From Lichenicola sp965198655 (lineage in GTDB: Bacteria > Pseudomonadota > Alphaproteobacteria > Acetobacterales > Acetobacteraceae), in assembly GCA_965198655.1 (NCBI GenBank), contig OZ240668.1:1302001-1366000 (forward strand): DNA of 64,000 nt, read 5' to 3'. The notes under the pieces are model-generated. The model was given only the letters and a program-made list of their open reading frames with translations, did not search any database and was not told the DNA's origin. The stretch's first letter is position 1. Each line of letters opens with the position of its first letter. The position numbers and the translations under genes were made by a program. This document shows, piece by piece, positions 8,966-17,274 of the stretch.

Positions 8966-10363
8966 ATGGCCCACGACTTCGACCTGCTCGTCATCGGCGG
9001 CGGCTCCGGCGGCGTGCGCTGCGCCCGCATCGCCGCCACCCACGGCGCCCGGGTCGCGGTGGCGGAAAGCCGCCACTGGGGCGGCACCTGCGTCAACCTC
9101 GGCTGCGTGCCGAAGAAGATGATGGTGCAGGCCAGCGAGTATGGCGAGCACGCGCAGGACGGGCGCGGCTTCGGCTGGAGCACCGAGCCCGGCACGCATG
9201 ACTGGCGCCACTTGATGGACGCCAAGGATGCGGAGATCGGCCGCCTCAACGCAGTCTACGTTCGCCTGCTGCGCAACGCGGGCGTGACCCTGTTCGAGGG
9301 CCGGGCGCGGTTCGAGGACGCGCACACGGTGATGCTGGAGCCGGGACCGCTCGACCCGGACTTCGCCCCGCGCCGCATCACCGCCGAGCGGATCGTGATC
9401 GCCACCGGCAGCCGGCCGCTGGTGCAGCCGCACATCGAGGGCTACGCGCTCGGCATCGACTCCGACCAGGCGTTCCACTTGGCCGAGCGGCCGGAACGGG
9501 TGACCATGGTCGGCGGCGGCTATATCGGGGTGGAATTCTCCGGCATCTTCGCCGGTCTCGGCTCGGAGGTGAAGCTTGTGTATCGGCAGGACCTGCCGCT
9601 GCGCGGCTTCGACCAGGACCTGCGCGAGGCGCTGGCCGAGGCGATCGCGGCGCGCGGCATCCAGGCCCATCCGGGCACGCAACTGCACCGGATCCGGCGC
9701 CACGACGGCGCGTTGCGGGTGACGCTGACGGACGGGCAGGAATGGGACACCGACCTGGTGTTCTTCGCCGTCGGGCGCACGCCCAACGTGGACGGGCTCG
9801 GCCTGGACACGGCCGGCGTCGAGACCACGGAGGACGGGCGCATCCCCGTCGACGCGCACGGCGAGACCGGGCAGCCCGGCGTGTTCGCCATCGGCGACGT
9901 CACCAACCGCAGGAACCTGACGCCGGTGGCGATCGCGGAAGGCCACATCCTGGCCGACCGGTTGTTCGGCGGAACCGAGCGGGAGTGGTCGTTCGAGACC
10001 ACGCCCAAGGCGGTGTTCTTCTCGCCGCCGCTGGCGAGCGTCGGGCTGACCGAGGCGGAGGCGGCAGCGGCGGGACCCGCCGACATCTACCTCGCCCGCT
10101 TCACGCCGATGCGGCACACCCTGAGCGGGCGCTCCCGGCAGAGCGTGATGAAGCTGGTGGTGGACGCGGCGAGCGGCCGGGTGGTCGGCGCGCACATGCT
10201 GGGCGAGGACGCGCCGGAGATGATGCAGGGCCTGGCGATCGCGGTGACGGCCGGGCTGACCAAGGCGGATTTCGACCGCACGATCGGCCTCCATCCGACC
10301 TCGGCGGAGGAGTTCGTGACGTTGCGCACCCGGACCCGCACGGTAGGCCAGGCGCCGGGGTGA
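8966..10363 (+). CDS. gor: Glutathione-disulfide reductase
   Basis: This encodes 465 residues, full family length. It reduces GSSG with NADPH. FAD-binding GGGSGG near the start, the redox disulfide in GTCVNLGCVPKK, the second dinucleotide motif GGGYIGVEF, the ATGSRP and AIGDVTNR motifs, and the C-terminal HPTSAEE with the catalytic His-Glu pair are all present. ATG 8966 starts immediately before the first Rossmann strand. Confidence 0.93.
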   Translation: MAHDFDLLVIGGGSGGVRCARIAATHGARVAVAESRHWGGTCVNLGCVPKKMMVQASEYGEHAQDGRGFGWSTEPGTHDWRHLMDAKDAEIGRLNAVYVRLLRNAGVTLFEGRARFEDAHTVMLEPGPLDPDFAPRRITAERIVIATGSRPLVQPHIEGYALGIDSDQAFHLAERPERVTMVGGGYIGVEFSGIFAGLGSEVKLVYRQDLPLRGFDQDLREALAEAIAARGIQAHPGTQLHRIRRHDGALRVTLTDGQEWDTDLVFFAVGRTPNVDGLGLDTAGVETTEDGRIPVDAHGETGQPGVFAIGDVTNRRNLTPVAIAEGHILADRLFGGTEREWSFETTPKAVFFSPPLASVGLTEAEAAAAGPADIYLARFTPMRHTLSGRSRQSVMKLVVDAASGRVVGAHMLGEDAPEMMQGLAIAVTAGLTKADFDRTIGLHPTSAEEFVTLRTRTRTVGQAPG

Positions 10364-10400
10364 TCGGCCGGGCGCAGACCGGCCGGCTGACGGGGCCTCG

Positions 10401-10727
10401 TCACGCCTTGCCGCGCAGGCGCAGGCTGGCCCGGTTCAACGGAGGCAGCAGCGCCGGCTCGGCGACGATCCGCTCGGCGTGATCCACCGCCGCCGCGAGC
10501 TGCGGCAGGCTGAGGTTTTGCGTCGCCGGGCGGCGGACCACCGCGTCCCAGCGCACGCCGACCGCCGCGTCGAGGCAGACGCGCATGAAGCAGTGGTCGA
10601 GCCGGATCGGCCAGCGCTGTTCCGCCGCCATCGCCGGCAGGACCGTCCTGGTCAACAGGGTCCAGCGGGCGAGCAGGTCGGCGCGGCGCGGGTCGTCGTG
10701 GTCGGGAGGCTGAGGGCGTGGCGTCAT
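10401..10727 (-). CDS. Conserved hypothetical protein
   Basis: This encodes 108 residues with an acidic, arginine-rich N-terminus and a core WPIRLDHCFMRVCLDAAVG..WDAVV followed by two predicted helices. The motif DHCFMR and the tail NLSLPQLAAAVDHAERI suggest a small family seen in alphaproteobacteria that is sometimes mislabelled as an acetyltransferase. No catalytic motif is visible. It converges with gor 37 bases away. The frame remains open far upstream, but that extension is not protein-like. Confidence 0.6.
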   Translation of the reverse strand: MTPRPQPPDHDDPRRADLLARWTLLTRTVLPAMAAEQRWPIRLDHCFMRVCLDAAVGVRWDAVVRRPATQNLSLPQLAAAVDHAERIVAEPALLPPLNRASLRLRGKA

Positions 10728-10981
10728 CGACGCGGAGGATGACGGATCGGGCCGCGCGGGACCACGACCTGGAACCCGGCCGCCAGGGAAGACGACAGGC
10801 GGAAAACGGGACATTGCGGCCGCCGCGTGGACACAGTTTCGTGATCCGGGACGGGCAGAAGGCGCCGGCCCGCCACCCCATGTAGCGCTCCGGGATTTCG
10901 AGCACGGACGATCATGGCGTTTCACCGAGCGATGGCCGCATCCGGGCCCTGCGGCCCGCTTCCGGTCGACCGGTTGCGCCG

Positions 10982-11911
10982 ATGCTCCCCCGAGATCAGC
11001 CGGTGACGCAGGCGATGGAAGGCCTGGCCCGGTTCGGCGCGGTCGCGCGCGACCTGTCCGAGCTGAAACGGATGCGCGACCAGTCCACCACCGACAGTGT
11101 CGCCGAGCGGCTGTTCCGTTCGGCCTGGGCGTCGCTGGCGGACGGGGCCGATCCCGGCGAGGTGTGCATGCGGATCGTGGCCGACGCACTGGTGGCGACC
11201 CGCTTGGCCGGGATCGATGCCGGGTTGCTCCGGGACATGGAGGTCGAGCGGGACGCCCGGAACGCGATCCTGCGACGCGGCTTCGACGACGCCGCCGAGG
11301 GACTGTCCGCGGCGGCGCTGTCGCCGGTGCGGAATGCGGTCGGCGGGATGCGGGCAGCACCCGGCCGGCCGACGCCGGACTTCGTCGACAGGCTGATCCG
11401 ACAGCCGCGTGCCGGGGCCACTTCGCCGGGCAAGCCGCGCCTGGCACTGGAGCCGGCGGAAAGCCATGGCGACCATTGCGTGGTGGTCGGCGTGCTGGGC
11501 GCGCTGATCGCCCTGCATGACGGGATCGACCCGGCGCCGGCCTTCCTGGCCGGGCTCGCGCACCACCTGCACAACGCCCGGCTGCCGGACACCGGGTTCG
11601 CCGGCGAGGTGATGCTGGGCGACGCGCTGCTGCCGCTGATGCGCCGCCTGACCGAGGGGGAGCTGCGCACCCTGCCCCCGGCGCTGCGGTCCCGTGTCGA
11701 GCACGCGCTGACGCCGATCGCGGACGCCGACACCGCCGACGGACGCGCCTTCAACGCCGCCGACGTGATCGACCGCGTGCTGCAGGCCCGTCACCATGCC
11801 CGTGCCGCCGCCTTCACCGTGGACCAGGCGCTGGGCGACCTCCAGTTGGTGCATGCGGGGCCGTTGCAGGCGTTCCACCTGCGCGTGCTGTCCACGCTCG
11901 GCCTGCTGTGA
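10982..11911 (+). CDS. HD-domain-like protein, first gene of the YcaO locus
   Basis: This encodes 309 residues with no signal peptide. From about residue 160 it shows a divergent HD-superfamily pattern: SHGDHCVVVGVLG, then GLAHHLHNARLPDTGF, and late NAADVIDRV, which would supply the H..HH..D metal ligands. HD proteins are usually phosphohydrolases, so a hydrolytic role is inferred only. The stop overlaps the next gene by GTGA. The 254-base gap upstream would hold the promoter of the operon; I see no clear motif there. Confidence 0.55.
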   Translation: MLPRDQPVTQAMEGLARFGAVARDLSELKRMRDQSTTDSVAERLFRSAWASLADGADPGEVCMRIVADALVATRLAGIDAGLLRDMEVERDARNAILRRGFDDAAEGLSAAALSPVRNAVGGMRAAPGRPTPDFVDRLIRQPRAGATSPGKPRLALEPAESHGDHCVVVGVLGALIALHDGIDPAPAFLAGLAHHLHNARLPDTGFAGEVMLGDALLPLMRRLTEGELRTLPPALRSRVEHALTPIADADTADGRAFNAADVIDRVLQARHHARAAAFTVDQALGDLQLVHAGPLQAFHLRVLSTLGLL

Positions 11912-13086
11912 CCGGCGCTGCCTGGCCGGCGGGGACGCTGCGCAGCCCGGTCTCCGGCCGGGTCCTGGAGCCGCGCGGCGACGCCCTGCTGGTCGCGGAC
12001 GGTGAGGCGTGGCCGGTGATCGACGGCATCCCGTTCCTGCGCACCAACCGTGCCGAGCTGGCGGCCGAGGCGGTGCGTCTGGTCGAGGCGGGACGGGTCG
12101 AGCGGGCGGCCGCGCTGCTGCTTCGGGACCAGGATCCGTACGCGCCCGACCCGCCGCCCGCGGTGGCGGCGTGCGAGCGGATCGTCCGCGACCGGAACGG
12201 CTTGAGCTTCCGTGAGGCGATGGCGGCACTCGGCTTCGGCCGGGTCGGGGACTACTTCGCGCATCGCTGGACCGATCCGACCTTCCTGTCCGGCCTGGCC
12301 CTGCTGGGCGAGGCGCTACCGTCGGGGCCCGCCTCGGCGTTCGAGCTGGCCTGCGGCGCCGGGCACTTCCTGGAGGCGCTTGCCCGCGCCGGGGTGCAGG
12401 CCTCCGGCGGCGACCTGGTGTTCGCCAAGCTGTGGCTGGCACGGCACTTCGTCAGCCCGGACGCGCGCCTGGTCTGCTTCGATGCCGAGGCGCCGTGGCC
12501 GGTCGAGGGTAACGCCGTCGATGCGACGTTCTGCCACGACGCGTTCTACTTCCTGCCCGACAAGCCGGGGATTGCGTCCCGTATGAAGCGGCTGGCAGGC
12601 GAGCGGGGCAGGGTGGCGGTCGGCCACGCCCACAACGCGGAGGCGCAGAACCAATCGGCGGGGGCGCCGCTGACGGTGGCGGAGTACGCGGCGCTGTTTC
12701 CGGGAGCACGGTTGTTCGACGATGCCGAGCTGACCGCGGCGTTCGCCGACGGCCGTGCCGCGGCGGCGGCGGAAGCGCCGGCGCTCCGGCCGGCGGCCGC
12801 GGTGTCGCTGCTGTGGCAGGCCCAGGGCGCGGCCGGCACGACGACCGGCCGGCCCGGCTTTGGCACCGAGTGCGGGCCGACCCTGCGTCTCAACCCGCTC
12901 TACCGGCCTGTAGTAGGCGGGGCGGAGATCGCCTGGCCGAGTCCGCGCTACGAGCAGGAATACGCGGCACTCGCGACCTATCCGGCCCGCTGGCAGGGGC
13001 CGGACGCGATCGAGCGCACGGACGAGCCGGCGCGCGAGGCGCTGCTGCGCCGGCGCGTCTTTGTCGCGCTACCCGACCGGTGGTAG
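11908..13086 (+). CDS. Methyltransferase with Trm112-like N-terminus
   Basis: This encodes 392 residues. Residues 10-45 (LRSPVSGRVLEPRG..LLVADGEAWPVIDGIPFLR) resemble the Trm112/UPF0434 zinc ribbon, but the usual cysteines are replaced, so zinc binding is probably lost. A class I SAM methyltransferase domain follows, with FELACGAGHFLEAL as motif I and TFCHDAFYFLPD around motif IV. The C-terminal 100 residues end NPLYRP..WPSPRYEQEY and are of unknown function. The GTG start overlaps the previous stop. The acceptor is unknown and presumably the product of this cluster. Confidence 0.75.
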   Translation: MTGAAWPAGTLRSPVSGRVLEPRGDALLVADGEAWPVIDGIPFLRTNRAELAAEAVRLVEAGRVERAAALLLRDQDPYAPDPPPAVAACERIVRDRNGLSFREAMAALGFGRVGDYFAHRWTDPTFLSGLALLGEALPSGPASAFELACGAGHFLEALARAGVQASGGDLVFAKLWLARHFVSPDARLVCFDAEAPWPVEGNAVDATFCHDAFYFLPDKPGIASRMKRLAGERGRVAVGHAHNAEAQNQSAGAPLTVAEYAALFPGARLFDDAELTAAFADGRAAAAAEAPALRPAAAVSLLWQAQGAAGTTTGRPGFGTECGPTLRLNPLYRPVVGGAEIAWPSPRYEQEYAALATYPARWQGPDAIERTDEPAREALLRRRVFVALPDRW

Positions 13087-14135
13087 CGGCGGTGAATCCC
13101 GGACGCGTCGGCGGGGAGGGCATCGGCTGGGGCATCGTCGGCTGCGGCTGGGTGGCGCGCGACTTCGCCGCCCCCGCCATCGCCGAAAGCAACAACGGCC
13201 GGCTGCTGGCGCTGTGCGATCCCGACCCGGCAGCACTCGGCGCGATCGCGCCGGGGGAGCGGGACGTCGCGCGCACCACCTCGATCGAGCGGTTCCTCGC
13301 CACGCCCGGGCTGCAGGCGGTCTACGTCGCGGCACCCAACCACGCGCATCGGCCCCTGGTCGAGGCGGCGGCGGCGGCGGGCAAGGCGGTGCTGTGCGAG
13401 AAGCCGATGGCGGTGCTGGCCGAGGACGCCGAGGCCATGGTGTCGGCCTGCGCGCGGGCGGGCGTGTTCTACGCCACCGCGTTCGACCAGCGGCACCATC
13501 CCGCGCACCGCAAGGCGGCGGAGATGGTGCGGACGGGCGCGGTCGGACGGGTGGCGGCGACGCGTATCGTCTACGCCTGCTGGGTCGGCGCGTCCTGGGC
13601 GGCGGACAACTGGCGCATCGACCCGGCGCGTGCCGGCGGCGGCGCGTTCTTCGACCTGGCACCACACGGGCTCGACCTGCTGGCGATGCTGCTCGGCGAG
13701 CCGCTCGAGGAGGCATCGATCCTGGGCCAGCGGCGCGTGCACGCCTATGCGCAGGCGCCGGGCGGCGTGGATGACGGGGCGATGGTGGTCGCGCGCACGC
13801 GCTCCGGCGTGCTGGCACAGCTCCACGTGGCCTATAACTGCCCGGAGTTCCTGCCCAGGCGGCGCCTGGAGATCGTCGGCGACGCGGGGCAGCTCACCCT
13901 GCTCGACACCATGGGCCAGACGCCGGGCGGCATCCTGACCCTGTCGACGCAGGCCGGGACGCACGAGGTCGCGGTCGAGGGGATCGAGCGCTCGCCGTTC
14001 GCGTTGCAGGTCGAAGCGTTCGCCGACCACCTGCTCGGCCGCCAGGCGTTCGGCTTCGAGCCGCAGGACGACCTGCGCACCATGACGCTGCTGTGCCGCC
14101 TGCGCGACGCCGTCGCCACCCAAGGAGCCCGTTGA
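13080..14135 (+). CDS. Gfo/Idh/MocA family NAD(P)-dependent oxidoreductase
   Basis: This encodes about 351 residues. The N-terminal Rossmann fold begins with WGIVGCGWVARDF, and CEKPMA carries the lysine typical of the family. AGGGAFFDLAPHGLDLLAMLLG gives the Asp/His active-site region. Family members oxidise or reduce sugar and inositol hydroxyls. GTG 13080 (overlapping the previous gene by seven bases) and GTG 13092 are both possible. It sits between a methyltransferase and an MBL-fold gene, so it probably acts on a sugar-like part of the pathway product. Confidence 0.85.
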   Translation: MVAAVNPGRVGGEGIGWGIVGCGWVARDFAAPAIAESNNGRLLALCDPDPAALGAIAPGERDVARTTSIERFLATPGLQAVYVAAPNHAHRPLVEAAAAAGKAVLCEKPMAVLAEDAEAMVSACARAGVFYATAFDQRHHPAHRKAAEMVRTGAVGRVAATRIVYACWVGASWAADNWRIDPARAGGGAFFDLAPHGLDLLAMLLGEPLEEASILGQRRVHAYAQAPGGVDDGAMVVARTRSGVLAQLHVAYNCPEFLPRRRLEIVGDAGQLTLLDTMGQTPGGILTLSTQAGTHEVAVEGIERSPFALQVEAFADHLLGRQAFGFEPQDDLRTMTLLCRLRDAVATQGAR

Positions 14136-14137
14136 CC

Positions 14138-14992
14138 ATGCCGTTATCGCCGTTCGCGTGCAGCAATTGCGGGCACTGGCAGATGTACTTCGCGGTGCCG
14201 CCGCATTGCCCGATCTGCTCGGACGTGCGCAACGACCTGCCGGAGGACGGCTGGGACTTTCGTAGCCTGGAGCAGGTCGCGGCGGGGCTGCGCCACCACC
14301 GCCGGGAGGTGATCCCGGGCGTGTGGGAGTTCTGGACCACGCCGCGCTTCGGGCTGGACAGCCACGGCTGGCTGCTGATCGAGCGCGGCGGCAACGTCGC
14401 GTTCGAGGCGGCGCCCTGCTACGACGACGACGCGCTCCGAGCGATCGCGGAGCTCGGCGGCATCGCCACGCTGAGCGCCTCGCATCCGCACGGCTACGGC
14501 GCGCTGTGGCAGTTGCAGCGCCGCTTCGACCCGCCGCTGCTGATACAGAAGGACGACCTGCAATGGACCAAGGCGTTCCGGGTCACCCATCCCTGGGACG
14601 AGCAACACGAGATCGCGCCCGGGCTGGTGCTGCACCACACCGGCGGGCACTACGAGGGCCATTCGATCCTGCATGACGCCAGGCGGGGCGCGGTGTTCGT
14701 CGGCGACGCGCTGAAGCTCGACCTCGACGAGGACGGCCGGGTGCAGGCGCTGTCCTGCCACAAGGCGTTCCACAAGCAGATCCCGCTGTCGCCGGACGAG
14801 TCGCGCCGCTACCGCGCGGTGTTCGAGCAGCTCGATTTCGACACCGTGTTCACCCCGTTCGAATGCGCGGTGGGCGTGCCCAGGGCGGCGGTGCTGGAGC
14901 TGCTCGACCGCATGGTGGACGGTGCTGCCTCCACCCGCCCGGTGCCGGTACCGGCGCTGCTGCCGGCCCGTGCGGAGCCCGCGGCGGCATGA
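14138..14992 (+). CDS. MBL-fold hydrolase-like protein with N-terminal zinc ribbon
   Basis: This encodes 284 residues. Cys8-Cys11 and Cys24-Cys27 form a small zinc-ribbon (CSNC and CPIC). The metallo-beta-lactamase-like fold follows: LIERGGNVAFEAAP, SASHPHGYG where HxHxDH is expected, HTGGHYEGHSILHD, and FVGDALKLD. The first metal motif is degenerate (only two histidines, no Asp-His), so it may be a binding protein or bind one metal. The ATG at 14138 follows the oxidoreductase stop by two bases. Its stop overlaps the GT4 start by ATGA. Confidence 0.8.
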   Translation: MPLSPFACSNCGHWQMYFAVPPHCPICSDVRNDLPEDGWDFRSLEQVAAGLRHHRREVIPGVWEFWTTPRFGLDSHGWLLIERGGNVAFEAAPCYDDDALRAIAELGGIATLSASHPHGYGALWQLQRRFDPPLLIQKDDLQWTKAFRVTHPWDEQHEIAPGLVLHHTGGHYEGHSILHDARRGAVFVGDALKLDLDEDGRVQALSCHKAFHKQIPLSPDESRRYRAVFEQLDFDTVFTPFECAVGVPRAAVLELLDRMVDGAASTRPVPVPALLPARAEPAAA

Positions 14993-16212
14993 GGATCTGC
15001 TTCGTCAGCCGGCGCTACTTCCCGGCGATCTCCGGCATGAGCGTATACGCGCTCAACCTGCTGCGCGCGCTGGTCGCGGCCGGCCACGATGTCACCATGA
15101 TCAGCCAGTATCGGGACGATGCGTTCGGCAAGGGCGTCTACGGCGGCGGACCGCCGCCGCCGGTGCCGGGGGTGCGGGTGATCGGGCTGGAACAGGCGGG
15201 CGAGGCAGAGTGCGGCGACTTCGAGCGCGACATCGACGTGCTGGTGGACACGATCCGCGCCGAGCACGCGCGCGATCCGTTCGACCTGTTGCACGCCCAG
15301 TACGGTTATCCGACCGGCTGGGCGGCGCTGCTGGCGTCGCGGGAGCTGGGCGTGCCCAACGTCGTGTCGATCCAGGGCGGCGACGGGCACTGGGTGGGCT
15401 CCTGCTGCGAGGCGCACCGGCTGGCGATGACCCGGGTGCTGGACCATGCGGGCGCGGTGCTGATCGGCTGCCGCTCGTTCGCGGACGAGGTGACCGAGCG
15501 GCTCGGCACCGACCCGTCGCGCTTCACCATCGTGCCTGGGGCGGTGGATGTCGGGCGCTTCCGGCCGGACAACGTGCGCCGCGACCCGAATGCGCCGCCG
15601 GTGTTGCTGTATCACGGCCGGGTCGACCGGCGGAAAGGCGTGCTCGACATGATCGAGGCGCTCGAACGGTTGGACCGGGAGGGAACCGCGTTCCGCCTGG
15701 TGCTGTCCGGGATCGGGCCGGACCTGGACGAGGCGGTAGGCCGGCTGGAGGCGACCGGGCTGATGCGTCATACCCGGCTTCGCGGCTACGTCGACTACGA
15801 GCACGCGCCGGACGCGTATCGCGGCGCCGACATCTTCGTCTCGCCGACCTATGCCGAGGGGTTCTCCAACACCATTCTGGAAGCGATGGCCTCGGGCCTC
15901 GCCACCGTGTCCTGCCGGGCGGTGGGGGTGGTGGACTGCATACGCGACGACGAGAACGGGCTGTTGACGGAGCCGGGCGACATCGACGCGCTCACCGCGT
16001 CGCTGCGCCGGCTGCTGACCGAGCCCGGCTTGCGCCGGCGTCTCGCCGACGCGGCCCTGGCCGAATGCCGCGAGGTGTATTCCTGGTCCGCGGTGGCCGA
16101 CCGGATTATGGCGGTCTACGGCACCGTGGCGGGCCGGGCGCCGGACCGGGGGTTCGAGCCGGCGCTGCCGCGCGACCCGTGCCGCTATCGCGCCAGCCCG
16201 CATCTGCTGTGA
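14989..16212 (+). CDS. Glycosyltransferase family 4
   Basis: This encodes 407 residues of GT-B fold. The N-terminal domain has RRYFPAISGMSVYALNLLRAL, the linker is VLLYHGRVDRRKGVLDMIEAL, and the donor site has the E-x7-E motif in EGFSNTILEAMASG. Retaining GT4 enzymes use nucleotide sugars. The fold and its pairing with a PIG-L deacetylase recall the MshA/MshB and BshA/BshB pairs of low-molecular-weight thiol synthesis, but the acceptor here is unknown. The ATGA overlap couples it to the MBL gene. Confidence 0.88.
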   Translation: MRICFVSRRYFPAISGMSVYALNLLRALVAAGHDVTMISQYRDDAFGKGVYGGGPPPPVPGVRVIGLEQAGEAECGDFERDIDVLVDTIRAEHARDPFDLLHAQYGYPTGWAALLASRELGVPNVVSIQGGDGHWVGSCCEAHRLAMTRVLDHAGAVLIGCRSFADEVTERLGTDPSRFTIVPGAVDVGRFRPDNVRRDPNAPPVLLYHGRVDRRKGVLDMIEALERLDREGTAFRLVLSGIGPDLDEAVGRLEATGLMRHTRLRGYVDYEHAPDAYRGADIFVSPTYAEGFSNTILEAMASGLATVSCRAVGVVDCIRDDENGLLTEPGDIDALTASLRRLLTEPGLRRRLADAALAECREVYSWSAVADRIMAVYGTVAGRAPDRGFEPALPRDPCRYRASPHLL

Positions 16213-16224
16213 CATCGCAGGCCT

Positions 16225-16390
16225 TGAGTCGCGACCCGTTGAGCAAGGCCAAGGGCTCTGCCCCATCGGTCCGCTTCGCGGCCCGATCCCGCCAAAGGCC
16301 CGGCTTTAGGAAACCAGACCTTAAGATGCGGGTCCAGGGGCGGCGCGCCCCTGGCGGGTCTGGGCGGAGCCCAGCCTTGCTTGCTTTCGC
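16225..16390. repeat. Dispersed intergenic repeat element, copy 1
   Basis: The gap between the GT4 and PIG-L genes holds several short hairpins: CCAGGGGC at 16334-16341 pairing with 16347-16354, and TGGGC/GCCCA at 16361-16373. The blocks AAGGGCTCTGCCCC, GCTTCGCGGCCCG and GGGTCCAGGGGC recur, in the same order and with small changes, in the gap at 57930-58082. This indicates a mobile or replicated intergenic element of the REP/ERIC kind, not a gene. It breaks the otherwise overlapping gene run. Confidence 0.65.
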
Positions 16391-16402
16391 GAGGCGGAAC
16401 GT

Positions 16403-17218
16403 ATGCGTGCCGGTGTGAGGCAGACGTCCCGGCCGGCAGGCCGCCTTGCGCTGCTGTTGTCGCCGCACTTCGACGACGTGGCGTTCTCCTGCGGCGGCAC
16501 CGCGGCGACCCTGGCCGCGTGCGGCTGGGAGGTGGTGGTGGCGACCGCGTTCACCCGCTCGGTGCATCCCGCCAGCGGCTTCGCGCTCGCCTGCCAGCGC
16601 GACAAGGGGCTGGACGACGCGGTGGACTACATGGCGCTGCGCCGGGAGGAGGACGCGCAAGCTTGCGCCAGCCTCGACGCGCGGCCGGTGCTGCTGGACC
16701 TGCCGGAAGCGCCGAACCGCGGCTACGACTCGGCGGAAGCGCTGTTCGCGCCGCCGCGGACGGACGACGCGGTGGCCGGACCGCTGCGCGCGTTGCTGGC
16801 GGAGCTGGTGGCGGCGGAGCGGCCGGCGCTCTTGCTGGCGCCGCAGGGCTGCGGCCGGCACGTCGACCACCTGCAGCTCATCGCCGCCCTGCTTGGGCTG
16901 CCCGGCCCGCTGCCGCCGCTCGGGTTCTACCGCGACACCCCCTACGTGATCCGCGATGCCGAGGCGTTGCCCGATCCGCGCGTCGCCGGCCTCCCGGCGA
17001 CGCCGGTGTTGGTGCCGCTCGATCCCCGCGCGCGGGACGCAAGGCAGCGGGCGATCGGCTGCTACCGCACCCAGCTCGGCTACCAGTTCGGGGGGAAGGC
17101 GGCGGCGGCCGAGGCGATCGAGCGGCTGATGCTGCGCGAGGCCGAGGGGGAGGCGTGCAGCCATGCCGAGCGCCTGCTCCTGTCGGATCCCGCCGTTCTG
17201 GCGGGGATCGCGGCATGA
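16403..17218 (+). CDS. PIG-L family deacetylase (LmbE-like)
   Basis: This encodes 271 residues. SPHFDDVAFSCGG at residues 20-32 is a variant of the PHPDDE motif, carrying the metal-binding His and catalytic Asp. The later GRHVDHLQ gives the third ligand. Such enzymes remove N-acetyl groups from amino sugars, as MshB and BshB do. An ATGA overlap links its stop to the 19-codon micro-ORF that precedes ycaO. The start follows an arginine/GGCGGAAC stretch; no strong ribosome site is seen. Confidence 0.85.
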   Translation: MRAGVRQTSRPAGRLALLLSPHFDDVAFSCGGTAATLAACGWEVVVATAFTRSVHPASGFALACQRDKGLDDAVDYMALRREEDAQACASLDARPVLLDLPEAPNRGYDSAEALFAPPRTDDAVAGPLRALLAELVAAERPALLLAPQGCGRHVDHLQLIAALLGLPGPLPPLGFYRDTPYVIRDAEALPDPRVAGLPATPVLVPLDPRARDARQRAIGCYRTQLGYQFGGKAAAAEAIERLMLREAEGEACSHAERLLLSDPAVLAGIAA

Positions 17219-17274
17219 CGCGCGGGGGCGGCGGACACATCATCATCATCGGCCGAGGAGACACCGCCGCGTGA
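17215..17274 (+). CDS. 19-codon micro-ORF, candidate precursor peptide for YcaO
   Basis: The ATG at 17215 lies inside the PIG-L stop (ATGA) and the TGA at 17272 lies inside the ycaO start (GTGA). The peptide reads MTRGGGGHIIIIGRGDTAA. It has four Gly, then His, four Ile, and a GRGD stretch. It has no Cys or Ser, so it could not make a thiazoline, but backbone thioamidation or amidine formation would remain possible. The sequence GAGGAG within it is also a good ribosome binding site for ycaO. It may therefore be only a coupling leader. I do not recognise the peptide; no family is claimed. Confidence 0.5.
   Translation: MTRGGGGHIIIIGRGDTAA

Noticed and set aside
6152..10294. A 1380-codon open frame on the minus strand
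   Set aside because: It lies antisense to cobA, fpr, gor and others, is His/Arg/Gln-rich and has no recognisable domain; it is a GC-driven shadow.
10403..10727. Acetyltransferase function for the 108-residue protein
   Set aside because: No acetyl-CoA binding motif is visible and the protein is too short for a GNAT fold.
17254..17262. RGD cell-adhesion motif in the micro-ORF peptide
   Set aside because: A three-residue match in a 19-residue bacterial peptide has no evidential weight.
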